Assembly: GCA_016716435.1 (NCBI GenBank)
Contig: JADJWI010000003.1
Coordinates: forward strand, 744,001 to 808,000
Length of the DNA: 64,000 nt
Reading direction: 5' to 3'
From: Acidobacteriota bacterium
GTDB lineage: Bacteria > Acidobacteriota > Blastocatellia > Pyrinomonadales > Pyrinomonadaceae
Shown here: one piece after another, positions 36,059 to 44,569 of the stretch
How the letters are laid out: each line of letters opens with the position of its first letter
How positions within the stretch are numbered: position 1 is the stretch's first letter
The notes under the pieces: generated by a model
What the model was told of the DNA's origin: nothing
Database searches by the model: none
The model's input: the letters and a program-made list of their open reading frames with translations, nothing else
Program-made: the position numbers and the translations under genes

Positions 36059-38716
36059 ATGGAGCTTCAGAATAACGGCACTGGTTCTGTGTCCGAAAAC
36101 GTCATCGCGGCCGAGCCAGCGGTCATCGCGGCAGCCTCACCTTCAATGCTGAACGTCAGCGTTACGCAATCCGAAACGCTTGGCGACAGCATCTTCAATT
36201 CCATCCGCGACGCGATACTCGTCCTCAACCGCGACGGCACAATCGAGCGCGTCAATCCGGCGACGCTTTCGCAGACCGGATACGCCGAACACGAACTCGT
36301 CGGAAGCCCGGTCAGCATTCTCTCCGGCGGGCGGAAGTACTTTGCAAAGATCTTTGACCGGGCGCTCGCCCGCGACATTTTGGCCGAGCGGATAGAGACG
36401 CACTGCGTCCGCAAGGACGGCACCCGCTTTGCGGTTTCGCTTTCGGCGGCACGCGTATTCGACCCGCAGACAGGAAGCGACCGCATCGTCTGCGTAGCAC
36501 GCGACATCGCCAAGCGAAAGCGGCTCGAGGCCGAGTCGCGCGCCATCTCGCGCATCATACACGGAGTTACGACCACCGCAAACCTCGAGGAATTTCTTAA
36601 GCTCGTACACTCCTCGATCAAGCGGATCGTTTACGCGGAGAACTTCTTTGTCGCTCTCATCGACCCCGAGACTGACATGCTAACGATGCAGTTCTGGGTC
36701 GATAAATACGACCCGATGCCTGCACCGCTCAAGATCGGCCGGAGCCTTTCGGCATACGTTTTCCGCCGCGGCGAATCGATGCTGCTCACGTCCGATGACG
36801 TCAAGCAACTGATCGAGGCCGGCGAGGTCGAATCGGTCGGGACGGATTCGCCGATCTGGCTCGGTGTTCCGCTGATCACACTTTCGGGGCCGATCGGTGT
36901 GCTTGTTGTTCAGGACTACGAAAACTCCGACACTTATTCCGAACGCGACATGGAACTGCTGACCTCGGTCGCCGATCAGATCGCGATCGCCATCGAGCGC
37001 AAGCGGAATGAAGAGGCCCTCAGGCAAAGCAACGAGCGGTTTCAGCTCGTAACGCGGGCGACGAGCGACGCCGTTTGGGACTGGAACCTCGAGACCGACG
37101 CCATCTGGTGGAATGAGGGCTTTGGCAAGCTTTTCGGCTACCCTCCCGAGGAGGTTGGCGCGACTGTCGATGCCTGGCAGGAGCGGCTTCACCCCGACGA
37201 CGGAGAGCGGGTGACCGAAGACATCCACCGCCACATCGAAGACGGCAAAACGAACTGGGCGAGCGAGTACCGCTTCCGCCGCCGCGACGGAAGCTATGCT
37301 AACGTCATCGACCGCGGCTACGTTGTCTATAACGAAGGGCGGCCCGTCCGGATGCTCGGCTCGATGATGGACGTAACCGACCGCAAGCTGCTCGAAGATC
37401 AGCTGACGCATCAGGCGCTCCACGATCCGCTGACCAAGATCGCGAACCGCGCGCTCTTTCGCGACCGCGTTGACCACGCGCTCAAGCGGCTCTCGCGCAA
37501 TTCGATCTCGCTGGCGGTGCTCTTTCTTGACCTCGACAATTTCAAGTCGATCAACGACACAATGGGCCATGCGGCGGGCGACCGATTGCTGGTAGCCGTC
37601 GCCGAGCGCCTGCAGGATTGCCTTCGCTCGACCGATACGGCCGCCCGGCTCGGCGGCGACGAATTTGCCATCCTGATCGAATCTGTTCACCGAACGGATG
37701 AGGCAGTAATGATCGCCGAGCGCATCCTTGAGGTCTTCAAGCAGCCCTTTGACATCGGCGGAAAGGAGATCTACGTCGGCACGAGCATCGGCATCGCGAC
37801 GGCCTCGGACGAGGAAACGAACGCGGAAGCGATGCTCCGCAACGCCGACCTCGCGATGTACCTCGCCAAGAGCGACGGCAAAGGCCGCTATGTGATATTT
37901 GAGCCGAAGATGCACGAGGCCCTGGTCGAGCGGGTCGAGCTCGAAGCCGATCTTCGCCGCGGCATTGAGGAAAACGAATTCATCATCCACTATCAGCCGA
38001 TCTTCGATCTCGGCTCCTCGCGGGTAACCGGCATGGAAGCTCTCGTCCGCTGGCAACATCCGCGGCTTGGGCTTGTGCCGCCGATGAAGTTCATCCCGCT
38101 TGCCGAGGAGACCGGGCTGATCGTCCCGCTCGGCGAATGGGTGATCGTCGAAGCGTGCAAACAGATACAGAAATGGCGAATGGAATTTCCGGCTATGGAA
38201 GATCTTTCCGTTACGGTAAATATCTCGATCCGCCAGTTCCATCAGCGCGACCTTGTCCACACGGTTCGCCGAGCTCTCGGCGAGAGCGGCTTGAGGCCCG
38301 CATCGCTGATACTCGAAATAACCGAAAGCTTTATGATGGAAGACGCCGAAACGACCATCGAAAAGCTCCAGCAGCTCAAGGAACTCGGCGTTCGCCTGGC
38401 GATCGACGACTTCGGCACCGGCTATTCCTCGCTCAGCTATCTGCAGCGTTTCCCGGTCGATATCCTGAAGATAGACAAGTCGTTCATCGATAAGCTCGGC
38501 GTAGGCTCCGAGGGCAATGCGGTCGCGAGGGCGATAATCATGATGGGCGATTCGCTCAACCTACGCACCATCGCCGAAGGCATCGAACATGGTCACCAGA
38601 TCACGGAGCTAAAAGGACTCGGCTGCGAATCCGGCCAAGGCTTCCACTTCGCCCGCCCATTGCCGAGCGACGCCGTCAAAAAATTCCTCGAAGCCGAATC
38701 GGAATTCTACAATTGA
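36059..38716 (+). CDS. PAS-GAF-PAS-GGDEF-EAL cyclic-di-GMP signalling protein
   Basis: 885 residues, no membrane span. Domains: PAS about 45-155 (RDAILVLNRDGTIERVNPATL), GAF about 170-325 (FLKLVHSSIKRIVYAENFFVALIDPET), PAS/PAC about 335-455 (WDWNLETDAIWWNEGFGKLFGYPPEE), GGDEF about 460-625 (ARLGGDEFAIL, intact active site near residue 532) and EAL about 640-880 (GMEALVRWQHPR near 659, DDFGTGYSSL). Both catalytic signatures are complete, so it could make and degrade c-di-GMP. The sensor ligand is unknown. Its 3' end overlaps the phage-module gene on the other strand by 10 bp. Confidence 0.92.
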   Translation: MELQNNGTGSVSENVIAAEPAVIAAASPSMLNVSVTQSETLGDSIFNSIRDAILVLNRDGTIERVNPATLSQTGYAEHELVGSPVSILSGGRKYFAKIFDRALARDILAERIETHCVRKDGTRFAVSLSAARVFDPQTGSDRIVCVARDIAKRKRLEAESRAISRIIHGVTTTANLEEFLKLVHSSIKRIVYAENFFVALIDPETDMLTMQFWVDKYDPMPAPLKIGRSLSAYVFRRGESMLLTSDDVKQLIEAGEVESVGTDSPIWLGVPLITLSGPIGVLVVQDYENSDTYSERDMELLTSVADQIAIAIERKRNEEALRQSNERFQLVTRATSDAVWDWNLETDAIWWNEGFGKLFGYPPEEVGATVDAWQERLHPDDGERVTEDIHRHIEDGKTNWASEYRFRRRDGSYANVIDRGYVVYNEGRPVRMLGSMMDVTDRKLLEDQLTHQALHDPLTKIANRALFRDRVDHALKRLSRNSISLAVLFLDLDNFKSINDTMGHAAGDRLLVAVAERLQDCLRSTDTAARLGGDEFAILIESVHRTDEAVMIAERILEVFKQPFDIGGKEIYVGTSIGIATASDEETNAEAMLRNADLAMYLAKSDGKGRYVIFEPKMHEALVERVELEADLRRGIEENEFIIHYQPIFDLGSSRVTGMEALVRWQHPRLGLVPPMKFIPLAEETGLIVPLGEWVIVEACKQIQKWRMEFPAMEDLSVTVNISIRQFHQRDLVHTVRRALGESGLRPASLILEITESFMMEDAETTIEKLQQLKELGVRLAIDDFGTGYSSLSYLQRFPVDILKIDKSFIDKLGVGSEGNAVARAIIMMGDSLNLRTIAEGIEHGHQITELKGLGCESGQGFHFARPLPSDAVKKFLEAESEFYN

Positions 38717-39048
38717 CCGAGCGACAGGCCGGTCCTCAACGAGACCGCGGACCGGGCCTGGAAAACCCGAGCCATCCTAACGCAATTCTCGAAAATCTTC
38801 GAAGTGACGATGCCGCTCTCGGGCGGGTCTATCTCGGTCAGCGCCGAGGCACGGCCGGCTTTGATAAGCCACGCAGAAGCGGCGGCCTTGTTGATGTTGT
38901 AGGTCGGTGTCCACTCTTCGTCCTCGGGAGCAAGCCCGTCGCTGTCGGCAATGGCGGCCTCGGCCAGCAGGTCGTCGATCTCGGTTTCTGTCAAAGCGGG
39001 CTCGGTGTCCCAGGCGGCGAGCAGTTTTAGTTTCTCAGTCGGTGTCAT
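38707..39048 (-). CDS. Phage-module protein, possible head-tail connector
   Basis: About 113 residues from ATG 39048; 18 upstream in-frame codons are less likely. The N-terminal part is helical and acidic (EKLKLLAAWDTEPALTETEIDDLLAEAA), the C-terminal part RASALTEIDPPESGIVTSKIFENCVRMARVFQAR. Small helical proteins encoded behind coat-protein genes are often head-completion or connector proteins, and that is the only basis for the suggestion. It ends inside the last codons of the EAL gene. Confidence 0.5.
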   Translation of the reverse strand: MTPTEKLKLLAAWDTEPALTETEIDDLLAEAAIADSDGLAPEDEEWTPTYNINKAAASAWLIKAGRASALTEIDPPESGIVTSKIFENCVRMARVFQARSAVSLRTGLSLGQL

Positions 39049-39107
39049 AGTTTTTCTCCGTTCGAAAAAGGCGGGAAGCGCGCTTGTCGCACTTCCCGCC
39101 ATAGTTC

Positions 39108-39959
39108 TTACTCCTTGTTCGCGATCAGCATTGCGAGGGCCGTTGGCCTTACGGTCTTTGCACCGTAAACATGGAGGCCCTTGACCGCATCACCGAACCG
39201 CGACTCCGGCTTGTAAGCCTGAAGGTCGAGGATCTGCTCAACGTAGCTCGTCGCGACCGAATGGCCGGCGATGATCTTGTACTGAGCACCGGCCGTGTTC
39301 GGGACGTTGTTTGACTTTAGAATGGTGAAGCCCGCCGCCTCGCCGACCTGCCCGTTTCCGAGGCTGCGGTCCGAGCGGAGCGTGCCGGCCGCGACGAAGC
39401 GGTCGTCCTTGAGCAGCATTCCGTGAAACCATGCCGGGACGATGACGAAACGGCTCTCGATCGGGGCGTTTGCCTCATCGAGGAGAACGCCGAGATCAAC
39501 GAGGTATTCATACGCCGTCTCGGGCGTCGGAACCTCGGGCGTAACGAGGGTGCCGAGCGTGTTGCCGACCGGTACGGCTGCCTCCATCACACCCGCCAGG
39601 AACGAGTCGGCCGCATCGCGGAGCGACCAAGCCGAACGCCGCATCGCCTCCTCGAGCACGTTGGCATTCTGCTGTGCCCGGTCGATCGAATCGACGTAAA
39701 AGTTGAAATACTTCGCCTGATCGATCGAGAGCGTCTGCTCGGAATCGGTCAGCGTTTCGGGCGGATCGATGTCCGTGTTCTTTTCGTAATCGCCGATCGA
39801 GACATTGCCGATCGATGCGATCTTTACCGCCGAGCCCGCCTCGCGGATCTCGCCTTCATAGTCGCGATTTGCGACATTCGCCTGTCCGTAAACAAGCGTC
39901 TTTTCCAGTGCCGTGAGCAGCCGCGCCGCCCATACCGTTGGGATAAAATTCAAAGCCAT
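39108..39959 (-). CDS. Phage major capsid (coat) protein, P22 gp5-like
   Basis: 283 residues starting MALNFIPTVWAARLLTALEKTLVYGQ. The N-terminal pattern, the VKIASIGNVSIGDYEKNTDI strand region, SIDQAKYFNFYVDSIDRAQ and the late GFTILKSNNVP/AGHSVATSYVEQI motifs match P22-type coat proteins. These build the icosahedral head around a scaffold. It is complete. The scaffold-like gene is 25 bp upstream and a possible connector is downstream on the same strand. Confidence 0.85.
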   Translation of the reverse strand: MALNFIPTVWAARLLTALEKTLVYGQANVANRDYEGEIREAGSAVKIASIGNVSIGDYEKNTDIDPPETLTDSEQTLSIDQAKYFNFYVDSIDRAQQNANVLEEAMRRSAWSLRDAADSFLAGVMEAAVPVGNTLGTLVTPEVPTPETAYEYLVDLGVLLDEANAPIESRFVIVPAWFHGMLLKDDRFVAAGTLRSDRSLGNGQVGEAAGFTILKSNNVPNTAGAQYKIIAGHSVATSYVEQILDLQAYKPESRFGDAVKGLHVYGAKTVRPTALAMLIANKE

Positions 39960-39983
39960 TTTCTTTTCTCTTTTTGTCTAAGT

Positions 39984-40397
39984 TCATCTGGTGAGAGCCG
40001 AGCGGACCTCGGCCCAGTCGAGCCGGTTGATCTCGGCCGGCGACATCCGGGCGAGAGCCTCGGCGGTGAGTGGTTGAGCGGCCGGAGCCGAGGTTCCGCG
40101 GCCGGCGTCTATCGGCCCCGCGGGCGGAGCCTGTTCGAATTGCTCAGGAAAGTCGCGCCGGAGCCGGGCGATAAGATCGCCGAGATTCACCGGACGTCCC
40201 TCGTCGTCAAACTCGATCTCCGCCCGCACCGCGCCAAAGAGAAGCTCGGGCGAGCGTGCCCCGGCCTCTGAAAGCTCGGCGGCCATCGACTCGCGAGCCT
40301 CGCGGAGCCGTGCCGCCGTCCTCAATTCCTCATTCTCCTGCCGGAGCCTTTCGAGCTCGGCAGCCGATTCGTCTGTGTTGTGTGGTTCGTCGTTCAT
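39984..40397 (-). CDS. Putative phage scaffolding protein
   Basis: 137 residues. The N-terminal half is a charged coiled coil (ESAAELERLRQENEELRTAARLREARESMAAEL), followed by a short conserved-looking centre (EIEFDDEGRPVNLGDLIARLRRDFPEQF) and an Ala/Pro-rich tail. Such proteins directly upstream of the coat gene are normally internal scaffolds that guide capsid assembly. No protease domain is present. Confidence 0.65.
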   Translation of the reverse strand: MNDEPHNTDESAAELERLRQENEELRTAARLREARESMAAELSEAGARSPELLFGAVRAEIEFDDEGRPVNLGDLIARLRRDFPEQFEQAPPAGPIDAGRGTSAPAAQPLTAEALARMSPAEINRLDWAEVRSALTR

Positions 40398-40498
40398 ACA
40401 GCCCGGAGCTTAGCGAAAGCCGGGGCCGGCGGGAACGGGAATCCGCGAGCGGCGAAAGATATGGATGATCTGGATGAAATGGATGGTATGAATGGCCG

Positions 40499-40795
40499 CT
40501 AAAGGTCCGCGGCCCACCTCCAGAAGCTGTCCTCGTAAACGAGCCAGCCGATGCGGGTCGGGGAGTTGCCGGCAGTCTCAAAGGTTCCGTCCTCGCACAT
40601 CTCTATAAGCGTCGTACGTGAGGGCGGCGGGATGACGATCCGGTGCTTGCGGATCAGCCGTTCGACCTCGCCGAGCCGCAGTTTTGGCCTGACGGTCGTA
40701 TTTCGCAAATCGTGCGACTGTTTCATCGCGTTTTGTGCTTTACCTTCCATATCTTTCATATCATCCAGATCATCCATTTCGTTTTTCTTGTCCAT
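40499..40795 (-). CDS. Small helix-turn-helix/excisionase-like protein
   Basis: 98 residues. The core (RLGEVERLIRKHRIVIPPPSRTTLIEMCEDGTFETA ... GWLVYEDSFWRWAADL) resembles MerR/AlpA-type excisionase folds, where a helix reads the target and a 'W.V....F..W' tail closes. The N-terminal 20 residues (MDDLDDMKDMEGK) come from a GAT-rich low-complexity repeat that also occurs just downstream at 40457-40495, so the functional start may be Met24. It is first in the minus-strand capsid operon and is the likely regulator of the element. Confidence 0.5.
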   Translation of the reverse strand: MDKKNEMDDLDDMKDMEGKAQNAMKQSHDLRNTTVRPKLRLGEVERLIRKHRIVIPPPSRTTLIEMCEDGTFETAGNSPTRIGWLVYEDSFWRWAADL

Positions 40796-40938
40796 TTCTT
40801 TCGTCCCTTACGCCTTACTATTCGCTTTATGGGCGTTCTGCCGTAGTCTGCATGTGGCCGGGCGATATGTAAGCGGCGATCAGAAATAACAAAAAGTACA
40901 TCGTCCAATATCGTCCGTCCGTTCATACTATCAAACGA

Positions 40939-42093
40939 ATGATTCATATGCAAGAGAAAATTTCACAGATGCAACACGTCGGTTTCAGCTCGGGTGATAT
41001 CGCAACGGCCGCGGCGATCGTCCGCGTGTTTGAGACGGGTACGCCGCTTGGGAACTACAGCGAGGTTGCCGTGCTCAATGACGGAGCTGGAATTTCATAC
41101 GGCATTTCGCAGTTCACGCACCGCTCGGGCTCGCTTGCCGAGGTCGTCTCTCGATACCTCGCGAGCGGTGCCGCGGCCGGGCGAGATGTTTTGGTCTCGC
41201 GGCTGCCTATGCTACGGGATCGCGCGGCAGCGGCGGTCGCCTCGCTCGCGGCGGACCGCGATCTTCGGCGGGCACTCGCCGCCGCGGGGCACACCCGCGA
41301 GATGCGCGAGGTGCAAGAGGCGGTCGCATTTGAGCGATATATGCTTCCGGCGGTTCGGGCCTGCGAGGGCTCGGGCTTTCGGCTGCCGCTCTCGCTGGCG
41401 GTCGTTTACGACTCGATGACGCACGGCTCATATAACAAGATCCGCGACCGCGTGCGGGTCTCGCCTGCAGGCACGGGCGACTTTGAAAAACGCTGGATCA
41501 CGGCCTACGTCCGCGAACGCGATGCCTGGCTCGGGTCGATCCCGCGGCTGCGTTCGACGCGATACCGGACGCGCTTTTTCCGGAACCAGATCGCGACCGG
41601 GCGTTGGGGCCTCGAGCTTCCGATCAATGTCCACGGAGCGCTCATCACAAACGAAATTCTTGGCATCTCGCCGGAGCGATCCGGCAAGAACCGGGCGGCG
41701 GCCGGGCCGAAACAACCGCCTCAAACAAAACAAAACGAAGCACCCCAAACACCCACCACACAACCCGCCGAAACTCCTCAGGCCCGGCCGCCTGTTTCGG
41801 CAAATGAAGTGCTCGGCCGTGTCGAGCGGGGCTTTGACAGAGCGGCGGAAAACTATGACCGCGTTGAGCGGATCGGGCTCGGAACGGCGAACCGCACCGA
41901 CCGGGCGAAGTCGCTCTGGGCAACGGTTGCCGGAACGATCTGGCAGACGGCGTGGGCGGCGGTCGGAGCCGTTGCCGGCGTGCCGCGTGAGGTCTGGTTT
42001 GTGGTCGCGGTGATCGCCGCGGTCTTAACGCTTGCTTATCTTTACCGCCAGATCGCGCTCGGGCGGTTGCGGGAACAAAAGGAGACGATATGA
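40939..42093 (+). CDS. Chitosanase-fold (GH46-like) endolysin with C-terminal membrane anchor
   Basis: 384 residues. The N-terminal 220 residues resemble GH46/phage lysin domains: IVRVFETGTPLGNYSEVAVLNDGAGISYGISQFTHRSGSL supplies the catalytic Glu and Asp region, with DSMTHGSYNKIRDRV later. A Pro/Thr/Gln linker (about 245-285) and one strong span near the C-terminus (VWFVVAVIAAVLTLAYLYR) follow. It would cut peptidoglycan during lysis and stay membrane-tethered. The start is 40939 or 40948. The stop overlaps the holin-like gene (ATGA). Confidence 0.75.
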   Translation: MIHMQEKISQMQHVGFSSGDIATAAAIVRVFETGTPLGNYSEVAVLNDGAGISYGISQFTHRSGSLAEVVSRYLASGAAAGRDVLVSRLPMLRDRAAAAVASLAADRDLRRALAAAGHTREMREVQEAVAFERYMLPAVRACEGSGFRLPLSLAVVYDSMTHGSYNKIRDRVRVSPAGTGDFEKRWITAYVRERDAWLGSIPRLRSTRYRTRFFRNQIATGRWGLELPINVHGALITNEILGISPERSGKNRAAAGPKQPPQTKQNEAPQTPTTQPAETPQARPPVSANEVLGRVERGFDRAAENYDRVERIGLGTANRTDRAKSLWATVAGTIWQTAWAAVGAVAGVPREVWFVVAVIAAVLTLAYLYRQIALGRLREQKETI

Positions 42094-42320
42094 ACGACCT
42101 AAAGAACATTTTGCTTGCATATTTTGCCGCGGCGACGTCGGTCTTTGCCGCCATCGAGACGCGGACGCTTGTCACCATCATCTCGGCGATCGTCCTGCCG
42201 ATACTTTTCTTCGCCATCGGAAAGGCGATCGACGTCGGGCTGCAGATATATCTGCATGGGAGGAAGTCAGAAGCGAGAAATCAGAAGTCAGTAGGGGAAA
42301 GAGTGGCGAGTGAAGAGTGA
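42090..42320 (+). CDS. Holin-like small membrane protein
   Basis: 76 residues with two hydrophobic segments (ILLAYFAAATSVFAAI and TLVTIISAIVLPILFFAIG) and a charged tail. It overlaps the endolysin stop by 4 bp. The last 15 codons (SEARNQKSVGERVASEE) run into heptad repeats and are probably not ancestral. Holin function is inferred from size, topology and position only. Confidence 0.6.
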   Translation: MNDLKNILLAYFAAATSVFAAIETRTLVTIISAIVLPILFFAIGKAIDVGLQIYLHGRKSEARNQKSVGERVASEE

Positions 42321-42518
42321 CGAGTAAAGAGTGAAGGATGACGAGAATGCAGGGTAAACGGCGATCAGTGACGCAATGAGAATGGCATGGATCGATCGCC
42401 CATTGACCCTGACGGCTCGTAACTTGTCACTTGTCACCCGTCACTTGACCCTTGTTCTTCATCGCCGACTGCTTAGGGCTTACAGCTAATCGCTATTAGC
42501 TCATTAACAAAAACACCA
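42321..42518. repeat. Heptad-like repeats between holin-like and spanin-like genes
   Basis: Degenerate tandem units such as GAGTGAC/GAGTAAAG near 42300-42350 and CTTGTCAC units near 42424-42450, the latter roughly the inverse of the former. No gene is visible. Confidence 0.55.
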
Positions 42519-42854
42519 ATGACAAAAACACACATCTACATCACGGCCGGGATTCTTGCTACGGCGCTTCTGGCGGCGGCGGTTTCTTCGGCGATCGGGA
42601 GCCGCCGGATATTGCGGCTTGAGCGGGCGGCGGACGCGGCAATTCAGAAAGCAAATGAACAGGCCCGGCGAGCCGCCGAACTTGAAAAGGAGACCTATGT
42701 TTACAAAGAAAAGATCACGCACCTTGAGGCTCGCCTTGGCGAGCTCGACCGCGTTGCGGAGCGGCAGACGGCCGAGCTTGAGAAGCTTTCTGCTGATACC
42801 GATTCTGCTCGCGGGGCTCTTCGCCGGCACCGCAGCGGGACAGGCCAACGCTGA
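42519..42854 (+). CDS. Rz-like spanin (inner-membrane)
   Basis: 111 residues: an N-terminal anchor (IYITAGILATALLAAAVSSAIG) then a long coiled coil (ERAADAAIQKANEQARRAAELEKETY ... LEARLGELDRVAERQTAELEKL). This is the layout of i-spanin Rz, which disrupts the outer membrane at lysis. The gene overlaps the next one in a different frame for about 160 bp. Confidence 0.6.
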   Translation: MTKTHIYITAGILATALLAAAVSSAIGSRRILRLERAADAAIQKANEQARRAAELEKETYVYKEKITHLEARLGELDRVAERQTAELEKLSADTDSARGALRRHRSGTGQR

Positions 42855-43170
42855 CGCGCTCCGCGAGGAGATTCGCCTTGCCGATCGGCTGATCGCGGCG
42901 CTTGAGAGCGAGAATGCCTCACTTCGCCTTCGGCTTGAAACCGAAAAGGCAGCGAACGAAACGCTCCGCGAGCTGAACGAAACGCGCCGTGCTGAAACGG
43001 CCGCTCTCCGCGAGGCACTCGCCGCAAAGAACGACGCACTCGTAGCAAGAGACGCCGCACTTGCCGCACAGGAAAAGCTGATCGGCGAACTCAAAAAACG
43101 CCGCGGGTCGCTCTGGAAGCGGCTTGGCGATATCGCCATCGGCGCTGCGCTCGGGGCCATTTTCAAATGA
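42697..43170 (+). CDS. Second spanin-like protein, overlapping the Rz-like gene
   Basis: From ATG 42697, about 157 residues: a basic N-terminus, a hydrophobic signal-like segment (SFLLIPILLAGLFAGTAAGQ), a long coiled coil (LREEIRLADRLIAALESENASLRLRLETEK ... ALAAQEKLIGELKKR) and a small C-terminal hydrophobic patch (DIAIGAALGAIF). It starts inside the Rz-like gene in another frame, as Rz1 does in Rz, but has no lipobox cysteine and is longer than Rz1. An upstream ATG (42556) is open but gives Arg-rich sequence. Confidence 0.55.
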   Translation: MFTKKRSRTLRLALASSTALRSGRRPSLRSFLLIPILLAGLFAGTAAGQANADALREEIRLADRLIAALESENASLRLRLETEKAANETLRELNETRRAETAALREALAAKNDALVARDAALAAQEKLIGELKKRRGSLWKRLGDIAIGAALGAIFK

Positions 43171-43180
43171 GAACTTCCAC

Positions 43181-44533
43181 GTGGAGAAACCAGAAGACGA
43201 AAACTTCAGGCCCGAAAAGCGCCCGTTCGATGTGTGGCTGCGCGAGGCCGAGGGCCACTGGACCTGGGACTGGCCGCACCAGCTCCGCATCTACGAAAAG
43301 CTCCAAATGATGACCGAAGGAACAGCAAAACGCCTGATGATCTTTATGCCGCCGCGGCACTCGAAGTCTGAGACCGTGACGGTCCGCTATGCGGCCTGGC
43401 GGATGCTTCGCGAGCCCGGGATGCGGGTCATTCTCGGCTGCTATAACCAGCGGCTGGCGAATCGCTTTTCGCGAAAGATCCGGCGGCTGGTCGATACGCG
43501 AGTTGGGCTTTCGCCGGCTCGTAAGGCGGTAGATGAATGGGAAACAAAGGCCGGCGGCGGGCTTTGCGCGGTCGGCGTTGGGGCGGGAGTTACGGGCTAC
43601 GGCGCGGAGCTGATCGTCATCGACGACCCCGTAAAGAATCGTGCCGAGGCCGAGAGCATCGCCTACCGCGAGCGGACGTGGGATTGGTTCAATGACGACA
43701 TCTACACGCGGCTCGAGCCCGGTGCTTCGATCGTGCTGATCCAGACCCTCTGGCATGAGGACGACCTCGCGGGCCGGTTACTCGCCGAAGCGGCCGATGG
43801 CGGCGAAGAGTGGGAAGTGCTTTCGCTGCCCGCAATTGCCGAGGAAGACACGGCCGACTGGCGCGATGCGGGCGAGGCCCTTTGCCCCGAGCGCTACGAC
43901 CGCGATGCCTTTGACCGCATCAAGAAAAAGATCGGGAGCTACGCCTTCGCATCGCTCTATCAGCAGCGGCCGGTGCCGCGGGACGGCGGGCTTTTCAAAC
44001 GCGGCTGGTTCACCCAGGTCGTCGAGAAAGCTCCGGAAGGGCTTCGCTGGTGCCGGGCATATGACCTGGCGATCTCAACGAAGACCTCGGCCGACTACAC
44101 GGCTTCGTTCCGATGTGCGGTCGATGGGGACGACAACGTTTACATCGCCGACGGCTTTCGCGGCCGCATCGATTATCCCGAGCAGCAGCGGTACGTCCTC
44201 GAGCGATTCAAGGAAGAGCCGCGGACGATCCACGTTTTTGAAGAGGCACTGCACGGGCGGGCGTTTGTCCAATCGCTCCGCCGCGAGGCGCTCCGCAAGG
44301 GCATCGCGCTCCGCTGCGAGCGCGTTGACCGCGACAAGTTCACGCGGGCGCTCGTTTGGGCGGCGCTTGCCGAGGCGGGCAAAGTCTTTCTCGTCCGTGG
44401 TGCCTGGATGGATGAATTCATTGAGGAGGCCGTCGCCTTTCCGGGCGGGAAGCACGACGACCAGATCGACGCCGTCTCGCTGGCGGTGCAGACGCTGACC
44501 TTTGCCAAGCGAGGCAAGTCACACGGATTTTGA
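43181..44533 (+). CDS. Phage terminase large subunit
   Basis: About 450 residues from GTG 43181; an ATG at 43124 in the same frame lies within the preceding gene. ATPase motifs: a variant Walker A PPRHSKSETV and Walker B AELIVIDDPVKN, then coupling motif IQTLWHEDDLAGRLL. The C-terminal RNase H-like nuclease has the acidic residues in CRAYDLAIS, VFEEALHG and HDDQIDAVSLAV. It packages DNA into the procapsid through the portal encoded next. Confidence 0.88.
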   Translation: MEKPEDENFRPEKRPFDVWLREAEGHWTWDWPHQLRIYEKLQMMTEGTAKRLMIFMPPRHSKSETVTVRYAAWRMLREPGMRVILGCYNQRLANRFSRKIRRLVDTRVGLSPARKAVDEWETKAGGGLCAVGVGAGVTGYGAELIVIDDPVKNRAEAESIAYRERTWDWFNDDIYTRLEPGASIVLIQTLWHEDDLAGRLLAEAADGGEEWEVLSLPAIAEEDTADWRDAGEALCPERYDRDAFDRIKKKIGSYAFASLYQQRPVPRDGGLFKRGWFTQVVEKAPEGLRWCRAYDLAISTKTSADYTASFRCAVDGDDNVYIADGFRGRIDYPEQQRYVLERFKEEPRTIHVFEEALHGRAFVQSLRREALRKGIALRCERVDRDKFTRALVWAALAEAGKVFLVRGAWMDEFIEEAVAFPGGKHDDQIDAVSLAVQTLTFAKRGKSHGF

Positions 44534-44569
44534 GTTAAAGGCCGCGAAAGGCGGCCGGGAGAAAAGAAT

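Noticed and set aside
36680..38260. 526-codon frame opposite the GGDEF-EAL gene
   Set aside because: Antisense to fully conserved PAS, GGDEF and EAL motifs; composition is typical of a third-position shadow.
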